Shown: positions 1 through 4,021 of the stretch, piece after piece
Layout of the letters: each line of letters opens with the position of its first letter
Position numbering within the stretch: position 1 is the first letter of the stretch
Source of the DNA: Fibrobacter sp.
GTDB taxonomy: Bacteria > Fibrobacterota > Fibrobacteria > Fibrobacterales > Fibrobacteraceae
DNA: 5,769 nt
Assembly (NCBI GenBank): GCA_017520105.1
Contig: JAFWRL010000182.1
Location: 1 to 5,769 of the forward strand
Direction of reading: 5' to 3'
Translations under genes and position numbers: made by a program
Notes under the pieces: generated by a model
What the model was told of the DNA's origin: nothing
Databases searched by the model: none
Seen by the model: only the letters and a program-made list of their open reading frames with translations

Positions 1-2
1 TC

Positions 3-1421
3 GCTACCTTCGACTTCGCGAAGATTGGTGCGCCGATTACATGGAACTTGGCTGCAAGCTATGTCTTCCCGAATAACGCGAACCAGGCTAACACCCTCGT
101 CTATAGCACGGGTGTTGACTGGGACGCTCTCTCCTGGATGACTCCGTTCTTGGAGTTCTCTGGTGAAATGCGCCTGCAGAGCAAGGGCCGTTACAAATTC
201 GGTCCGATGCATGACCCGATGCTCATCACTCCGGGTTTCCGCTTCCATCTGCCGTATCGCGTTGAATTCGCCATCGGTCTCGAAATTGCAACTCGTCTCT
301 TCAAGACGGGCTTCGATCATGATGAAGACATCAAGGATGGCAAGGATTATACAATCCTTTACTATGGTGAACATGGTACGAGTGCCACTTATGGTTACAC
401 GCCGGTTCCGCTTCTCTCCGGTGCAGCCATGTTGAGCATTGCCTTTGATGCCAAGCCGAAGCCGAAGGATGCCGATGGCGATGGCGTCATTGACGAACTC
501 GACAAGTGCGCTCATACGCCGAAGGGTGCCAAGGTCAACGAAGAAGGTTGCCCGCTCGACGAACTCGAAAGACTCGCTCGTGAAAAGGCCTACAACGATT
601 CTCTTGCCCGCATCGACAGCGACAAGGATGGCATTCCGGACCTCAACGACAAGTGCCCGAATACTCCGACCGGTATTACGGTTGACTCTCTCGGTTGCAT
701 GCTCGACTTCGACAAGGACGGCGTGAACGATCCTCTTGACAAGTGCCCGAATACTCCGGTTGGCGTTCCTGTTGATGCCGCTGGTTGCCCGCTCGACTTC
801 GATAAGGACGGTGTTCCGGACTTCCTCGACAAGTGCCCGAATACTCCGGCTGGCGTGATCGTCGGTGCTGATGGTTGCACGCTCGATTCCGACAAGGACG
901 GCATCGCTGACTACTTGGATAAGTGCCCGGGTACTCCGGCTGGTCATTCTGTTGACTCTCTCGGTTGCTTGCCTGACTTCGACAAGGACGGCGTACCTGA
1001 CATTCTCGACAAGTGCCCGAATACACTCCCGGGTGTCCGTGTTGATGAAAAGGGTTGCCCGCTCAACAAGAAGGAAGACCTCGATCAGCTCAAGAAGGGT
1101 ATCAAGTTCAAGACTGGTTCTTCTAAGCTCACCAAGAGCAGCTACGGCACTCTCGATGATATTGCAGACCTCATGAACAAGATTCCTGAAGCCAACCTCG
1201 AAGTGCAGGGTCATACAGACAATGTTGGTTCTGACAAGAAGAACCAGAAGCTCTCCGAAAAGCGTGCTCAGTCTGTCGTGAACTACCTCAAGAAACGCGG
1301 TGTTGATAGTGCTCGTCTGCGTGCTGTTGGTTTCGGTAGCTCCAAGCCGATTGCCGACAATGACGACAAGGAAGGCAGAGCCCAGAACCGTCGCGTGGAA
1401 CTCGTTCCGTTCTCGAAGTAA
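3..1421 (+). CDS. OmpA-family outer-membrane protein with TSP3 repeats (5' partial)
   Basis: The frame is open from the left edge to TAA 1419-1421. The 472 visible residues are the C-terminal part, and the signal peptide and first barrel strands are missing. Residues 1 to about 150 show alternating aromatic/polar strands typical of an outer-membrane beta-barrel. Residues 156-355 hold six thrombospondin type-3 repeats (D-x-D-x-DG calcium loops, two Cys per repeat), with a charged 19-residue insertion after the first. Residues 364-472 are an OmpA C-terminal domain: GHTDNVGS, LSEKRAQSV, VGFGSSKPIA and NRRVE. Asp406 and Arg421 match the spacing of the pair known to bind diaminopimelate in OmpA-family domains. 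By family, the barrel sits in the outer membrane, the repeats form a rigid periplasmic spacer, and the C-domain grips peptidoglycan. Lysine is almost always AAG, consistent with high expression. The TTG at 48 is internal, because the frame continues upstream with coding-like sequence. The family call is firm; pore activity is not shown. Confidence 0.93.
   Translation, partial: ATFDFAKIGAPITWNLAASYVFPNNANQANTLVYSTGVDWDALSWMTPFLEFSGEMRLQSKGRYKFGPMHDPMLITPGFRFHLPYRVEFAIGLEIATRLFKTGFDHDEDIKDGKDYTILYYGEHGTSATYGYTPVPLLSGAAMLSIAFDAKPKPKDADGDGVIDELDKCAHTPKGAKVNEEGCPLDELERLAREKAYNDSLARIDSDKDGIPDLNDKCPNTPTGITVDSLGCMLDFDKDGVNDPLDKCPNTPVGVPVDAAGCPLDFDKDGVPDFLDKCPNTPAGVIVGADGCTLDSDKDGIADYLDKCPGTPAGHSVDSLGCLPDFDKDGVPDILDKCPNTLPGVRVDEKGCPLNKKEDLDQLKKGIKFKTGSSKLTKSSYGTLDDIADLMNKIPEANLEVQGHTDNVGSDKKNQKLSEKRAQSVVNYLKKRGVDSARLRAVGFGSSKPIADNDDKEGRAQNRRVELVPFSK
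621..1070 (+). repeat. Five tandem 90-bp TSP3-coding repeats
   Basis: Five units begin at 621, 711, 801, 891 and 981, each with GA(C/T)AAGGA(C/T)GG coding DKDG. The period is exactly 90 bp (30 residues). A 20-base block coding DKCPNT is identical at 648, 738 and 828, with near copies at 918 and 1008. An additional diverged unit lies at about 474-563, out of register by 57 bp because of a 19-codon insertion. The repeats lie within the OmpA-like gene and encode its calcium-binding spacer. Confidence 0.9.
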
Positions 1422-1443
1422 CACGTAAAAATCCAGTTTATGT

Positions 1444-1499
1444 TCCTTAATTCATCATTATTGAAATTGCTGATTTTTTTCAAATGATGAATATAAGGA
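1444..1499 (+). other. Long imperfect hairpin in the 3' untranslated region of the OmpA-like gene
   Basis: The left arm 1444-1466 pairs with the right arm 1478-1499 over about 20 base pairs, with a 1-nt and a 2-nt bulge and a loop of about 11 nt. The stem is AT-rich. No T-tract follows the right arm; the T-run instead lies in the loop and the start of the right arm, so this does not look like an intrinsic terminator. It could stabilise the 3' end of an abundant mRNA or be a remnant of a repeat element. Function unknown. Confidence 0.5.
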
Positions 1500-1533
1500 C
1501 TTGATTGGTTCAATCCTGTAAAAAGAAAAGATT

Positions 1534-1579
1534 GGAATCCATATTGTCAAAAAAACATTATGGATTCCTTCTTTTTTTT
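1534..1579 (+). terminator. Intrinsic terminator after the OmpA-like gene
   Basis: A perfect 10-bp stem (GGAATCCATA 1534-1543 with TATGGATTCC 1559-1568) with a 15-nt loop is followed at once by TTC and eight T (1569-1579). It lies 112 nt after the OmpA-like stop codon and 79 nt before the kinase start, so it should separate the two transcription units. Confidence 0.85.
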
Positions 1580-1612
1580 GCATAGATTGTTTTTTTTTAA
1601 ATGACAAAAGTG

Positions 1613-1641
1613 TTGAAATATTTTATTATTGTTGCAATAAT
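1613..1641 (+). promoter_or_regulatory. Candidate sigma70-type promoter of the kinase gene
   Basis: TTGAAA (1613-1618) and AATAAT (1636-1641) each match the consensus at 5 of 6 positions and are 17 bp apart. Transcription would start near 1648, leaving a very short leader that begins at the ribosome binding site. An alternative is TTTAAA (1596-1601) with TATTTT (1619-1624), which would give a leader of about 28 nt. The region is very AT-rich, so chance matches are likely. Confidence 0.35.
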
Positions 1642-1643
1642 AA
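1623..1643. repeat. Perfect 9-bp inverted repeat upstream of the kinase gene
   Basis: TTATTATTG (1623-1631) and CAATAATAA (1635-1643) are exact reverse complements around a 3-nt centre. The repeat overlaps the candidate -10 box and ends 5 nt before the AGGA ribosome binding site. It could be an operator or, if transcribed, a weak AU hairpin next to the translation start. AT-rich composition makes chance palindromes more likely. Confidence 0.45.
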
Positions 1644-1648
1644 TTGCT

Positions 1649-1652
1649 AGGA
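1649..1652 (+). promoter_or_regulatory. Ribosome binding site that selects ATG 1659
   Basis: AGGA lies 6 nt before ATG 1659. The in-frame TTG at 1644 lies upstream of this site and has no Shine-Dalgarno sequence of its own, so ATG 1659 is preferred. Confidence 0.75.
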
Positions 1653-1658
1653 CAGCAT

Positions 1659-3815
1659 ATGACTGAAAAAGAAGAAAAACAAGTTATAAGTCAGGCTACA
1701 ATCCAAATTCCTCAGGATAACAATACCATAACATTGCTTGAAGCTCTTCAAATTCTTTGGGATAAGAAATGGATATTGTTCTTATTCCTTATAGTGGGCG
1801 CTTTAGTCGGTTTTTCCATAGCCAACTGGATTCGTCCGCAATTTACGAGCGATATATTATTGCAAGTCGATGCTAAAGGTGGCAAGTCGGGTCGAGCCAT
1901 TGGTGATATGGGCGCTCTCCTTGACGTGGCAAGTCCGGCCGATGCTGAAATAGAACTCATTAGGAGCCGCATGGTTCTAAGCTATGTTGTGGAAGCAGAA
2001 CGTTTATGTTTTAATGCAACTCCCATTGGTGCTGTTGATCGCTTTACGCATAAAGAAGGGCGTATGGATTTGGATTCCCTCTACATCCCTATTACGGCAC
2101 AAATGGAAACATGGAGAGCTAGAGTCACTTCTCCTGAAACTTATGAAGTTCTCACTCAGGATGATCAGGTACTTTTAACCGGTAAAGTCGGTGATATGAA
2201 CCGTGCAAGCTATGCTGGCGATACATTAAATATCCGTGTTTCCCAAATGTTTGCTTTGCCTGGACAGATGTTCGTCCTTTCTCAGTCGAACGAGCTGGGG
2301 GCGATTTCGGCTTTGAAAATGGGCCTGAGAATTTCGGAAAAGGGTAAACAGACTGGAATTATCGAAGCTAGTTTCAGCCATCGTTATCCCGATAGGGCGG
2401 CCTCTATTTTGAACACCATTGCCAAGACTTACTTGCGCCAAAATGTCGAAATGCGAAGTGCTGAAGCTGAAAAGACCCTTGAATTCTTGGAAAAGCAGTT
2501 GCCGGGTGTCAAGGCAAAACTGGACAGTGCCGAAAAGGTTTTGGCGGATTATCGTTATAGTATTGGTTCTGTTGACTTGACCGGTGAAACTCAAGCTCAT
2601 TTGCAAAAAGAATCTCAATTGCAAAGTCAACTGTTGCAGTTGGAACAGCAACGTCAGCAGGCAACCCGTTTGTTCAAGGAAGAACATCCGAATGTCCAGA
2701 CAATTATCAAGCAACAGAATAAGTTGAAAGCAGAACTTGCAAAGTTGAAGAAAAATGCAGAAAAGATGCCTTTGACTCAGCAGGAAGTCTTGCGATTGAA
2801 GGAAGATGCCGCTGTTAACAACGAAATTTATACGAGCATGTTGAACAGAGTCCAGCAATTGCGTATTGTACGTGCCGGTGAAGTGGGGAACGTGCGCATT
2901 GTTGACTTTGCCCGAGCTGCTCCTTTGCCGAGTAAGCCAAAAAAGTTTAACATTTTTGTCTGCTCTGTGGCGGCCTCGTTGATGCTTGGCGTGCTCTTTG
3001 TATTCCTCCTTCGCATGATGCGTAATGGAGTCCGTAGTGTGACTCAAATCGAACGCGAAACAAATACGAGTGTCCTTGCGAGGATTCCTGAACATCCTAA
3101 CAAAATCCGTAACAAAGGGCAGATTTTTGTCCAGAAGTATCCTGATGATACGATTAGTGAGTCCATTCGCTCTGTTCTTACTGCCGTCGATTTCTCCTTT
3201 AGTGTTAACAAGGAACATCAGGTCATCATGGTTGCCGGATTGATTCCTCATGTCGGTAAGAGTTTTGTGTCGCTAAACCTTGCTGCATCATTTGGACTTG
3301 TTGGCAAAAAGGTTCTTTATATCGATGCTGATATGCGTAAAGCGGTATGTCGCTATACGCATGAAGGCCTTACCGACGTCCTTATGGGAAGAAGAACTTT
3401 CGATGATGTCGTTTATAGGGGTAGCGGTATTAAGGATTTCGATATTCTTGAGTCCGGTTCGTTTAATATGGCTGCATTTGAACTTTTGCGTGGCGATATG
3501 TTCAAAAATCTTCTTGAAGAATTGCGTCCGCAGTACGATAAGATTATTATCGATACGCCGCCGATTAGCCTTCTTGCTGATGCCTACATGATTGCACCGT
3601 TAGTCGATCTTAGCCTTATTGTTTTGCATTATGGAGTACACTCTATGGAGGCGATTAAGGAAGCTTTGCAAAACATGAATCGCTATACCGATAAGCCTAA
3701 AGCCTTTATCTTTAACCATTGCGAACATAGAAACGGTTATGGTTATGGCTACGGCTATGGTTATAATGCGTATGGCCGTAAATCACGCGGTACTAAGAAA
3801 AAATCAAAGAAATGA
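1659..3815 (+). CDS. Wzc-like polysaccharide co-polymerase / BY-family tyrosine autokinase
   Basis: This is a 718-aa inner-membrane protein, about the usual length for Wzc-type fusions. An N-terminal Wzz domain contains the first membrane segment (about 38-58). A large periplasmic part follows, with a coiled coil at about 265-365 rich in Gln, Leu, Lys and Glu, and a GNVR-type segment at about 372-430. The second membrane segment is about 431-451. The cytoplasmic kinase domain has Walker A (Gly527 to Lys534-Ser535), Walker A' (Asp556-Ala-Asp558-Met-Arg560) and Walker B (IIIDTPP, Asp632). The tail carries six Tyr (694, 696, 698, 700, 702, 705) followed by a very basic end (8 of 13 residues). 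In this family, cycles of autophosphorylation on the Tyr tail control length and export of capsule or exopolysaccharide. The EX2RX2R oligomerisation motif is incomplete: Glu501 and Arg504 are present, but Leu507 replaces the second Arg. No wza export or wzb phosphatase gene lies in the window, and terminators flank the gene. Family assignment is firm; the polymer it handles is unknown. Confidence 0.93.
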   Translation: MTEKEEKQVISQATIQIPQDNNTITLLEALQILWDKKWILFLFLIVGALVGFSIANWIRPQFTSDILLQVDAKGGKSGRAIGDMGALLDVASPADAEIELIRSRMVLSYVVEAERLCFNATPIGAVDRFTHKEGRMDLDSLYIPITAQMETWRARVTSPETYEVLTQDDQVLLTGKVGDMNRASYAGDTLNIRVSQMFALPGQMFVLSQSNELGAISALKMGLRISEKGKQTGIIEASFSHRYPDRAASILNTIAKTYLRQNVEMRSAEAEKTLEFLEKQLPGVKAKLDSAEKVLADYRYSIGSVDLTGETQAHLQKESQLQSQLLQLEQQRQQATRLFKEEHPNVQTIIKQQNKLKAELAKLKKNAEKMPLTQQEVLRLKEDAAVNNEIYTSMLNRVQQLRIVRAGEVGNVRIVDFARAAPLPSKPKKFNIFVCSVAASLMLGVLFVFLLRMMRNGVRSVTQIERETNTSVLARIPEHPNKIRNKGQIFVQKYPDDTISESIRSVLTAVDFSFSVNKEHQVIMVAGLIPHVGKSFVSLNLAASFGLVGKKVLYIDADMRKAVCRYTHEGLTDVLMGRRTFDDVVYRGSGIKDFDILESGSFNMAAFELLRGDMFKNLLEELRPQYDKIIIDTPPISLLADAYMIAPLVDLSLIVLHYGVHSMEAIKEALQNMNRYTDKPKAFIFNHCEHRNGYGYGYGYGYNAYGRKSRGTKKKSKK
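3735..3764 (+). repeat. Five tandem hexamers coding the Gly-Tyr tail
   Basis: Five GG(T/C)TA(T/C) units in a row encode (Gly-Tyr)x5 near the C-terminus of the tyrosine kinase. A sixth Tyr follows after Asn-Ala. Mixed codons (GGT/GGC, TAT/TAC) make the DNA copies imperfect. Gain or loss of units would stay in frame and change the number of phosphorylatable tyrosines. Confidence 0.8.
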
Positions 3816-3870
3816 TAATTTTCCCGTTTATAAAAATGGTTTGACAAATTTTAAAACATTAAAAAAAACT

Positions 3871-3896
3871 AAGCCCGCCATAGAGCGGACTTTTTT
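3871..3896 (+). terminator. Intrinsic terminator after the kinase gene, possibly bidirectional
   Basis: AAGCCCGC (3871-3878) and GCGGACTT (3885-3892) form a stem around a 6-nt loop, with a T-run at 3891-3896. The + transcript has one C-A mismatch (3874/3889). In a minus-strand transcript the same position is a G-U wobble, so the stem is continuous, and the A-run at 3861-3868 would become a U-tract. It lies 55 nt after the kinase stop codon. Confidence 0.75.
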
Positions 3897-3976
3897 CGTC
3901 TGAAAAGACAATTAATCCATATTTTTTCATGGCAATGTATCTTTTTTTCTTAAAATAATTGATTTTTAATAAGTAA

Positions 3977-3999
3977 GGTGCCATGCTGTATGATGCACC
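3977..3999. promoter_or_regulatory. Inverted repeat and weak promoter candidate before the GH30 gene
   Basis: GGTGC (3977-3981) and GCACC (3995-3999) are reverse complements; CAT/ATG inside can add three pairs with a 2-nt bulge. The repeat contains TATGAT (3989-3994), a 5 of 6 match to a -10 box, with TTAATA (3966-3971, 4 of 6) 17 bp upstream. If that promoter is real, the repeat sits like an operator over the -10 box. If transcription starts further upstream (for example from TTTAAT 3965-3970), the repeat becomes a leader hairpin. The sequence does not decide between these. Confidence 0.3.
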
Positions 4000-4021
4000 A
4001 AAAAAGGGGTTGAGAAATTGA
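3983..4021 (+). other. Possible 12-codon leader frame overlapping the GH30 start
   Basis: ATG 3983 opens a 12-residue frame (MLYDAPKKGLRN) ending at TGA 4019-4021. The stop overlaps the GH30 start codon TTG 4018-4020 by two bases. An AAGG at 3975-3978 lies 4 nt upstream as a possible ribosome binding site. The frame contains A-AAA-AAG (4000-4006) in phase. It could couple translation to the hydrolase, supply an alternative N-terminus by -1 slippage, or be chance. No homologue is recognised. Confidence 0.2.
4005..4009 (+). promoter_or_regulatory. Ribosome binding site supporting the TTG start at 4018
   Basis: AGGGG lies 8 nt before TTG 4018. An in-frame stop (TGA 3991-3993) lies upstream, and no ATG or GTG occurs between that stop and 4018. 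The next in-frame ATG (4039) would remove the basic start of the signal peptide and has no such site, so TTG is preferred. Confidence 0.65.

Noticed and set aside
48..50. TTG as the start of the OmpA-like gene
   Set aside because: The same frame stays open to the left edge with coding-like residues, there is no ribosome binding site before it, and a start here would remove the signal peptide and part of the barrel.
590..1026. Repetitive minus-strand frames opposite the TSP3 repeats
   Set aside because: Their repeated motifs are only the reverse reading of the 90-bp units, and the + frame is a well-known domain.
621..1070. CRISPR-like array
   Set aside because: The repeats are contiguous coding units without unique spacers and encode TSP3 calcium-binding motifs.
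1644..1646. TTG as the start of the kinase gene
   Set aside because: ATG 1659 has AGGA at proper spacing, whereas TTG 1644 lies upstream of that site with no site of its own.
2226..3251. Minus-strand open frame (341 codons) opposite the kinase gene
   Set aside because: It lies wholly inside the clear Wzc-like frame, is compositionally odd (runs of Leu, Gln and Phe from reversed coiled-coil codons) and has no recognisable motif.
3841..3846. Perfect TTGACA -35 box after the kinase gene
   Set aside because: No -10-like sequence occurs 16-18 bp downstream (only the A-run), and any transcript would run straight into the terminator at 3871-3896.
3929..3958. Nine-codon frame (ATG 3929) in the spacer
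   Set aside because: It has no ribosome binding site and falls in T-rich low-complexity sequence.
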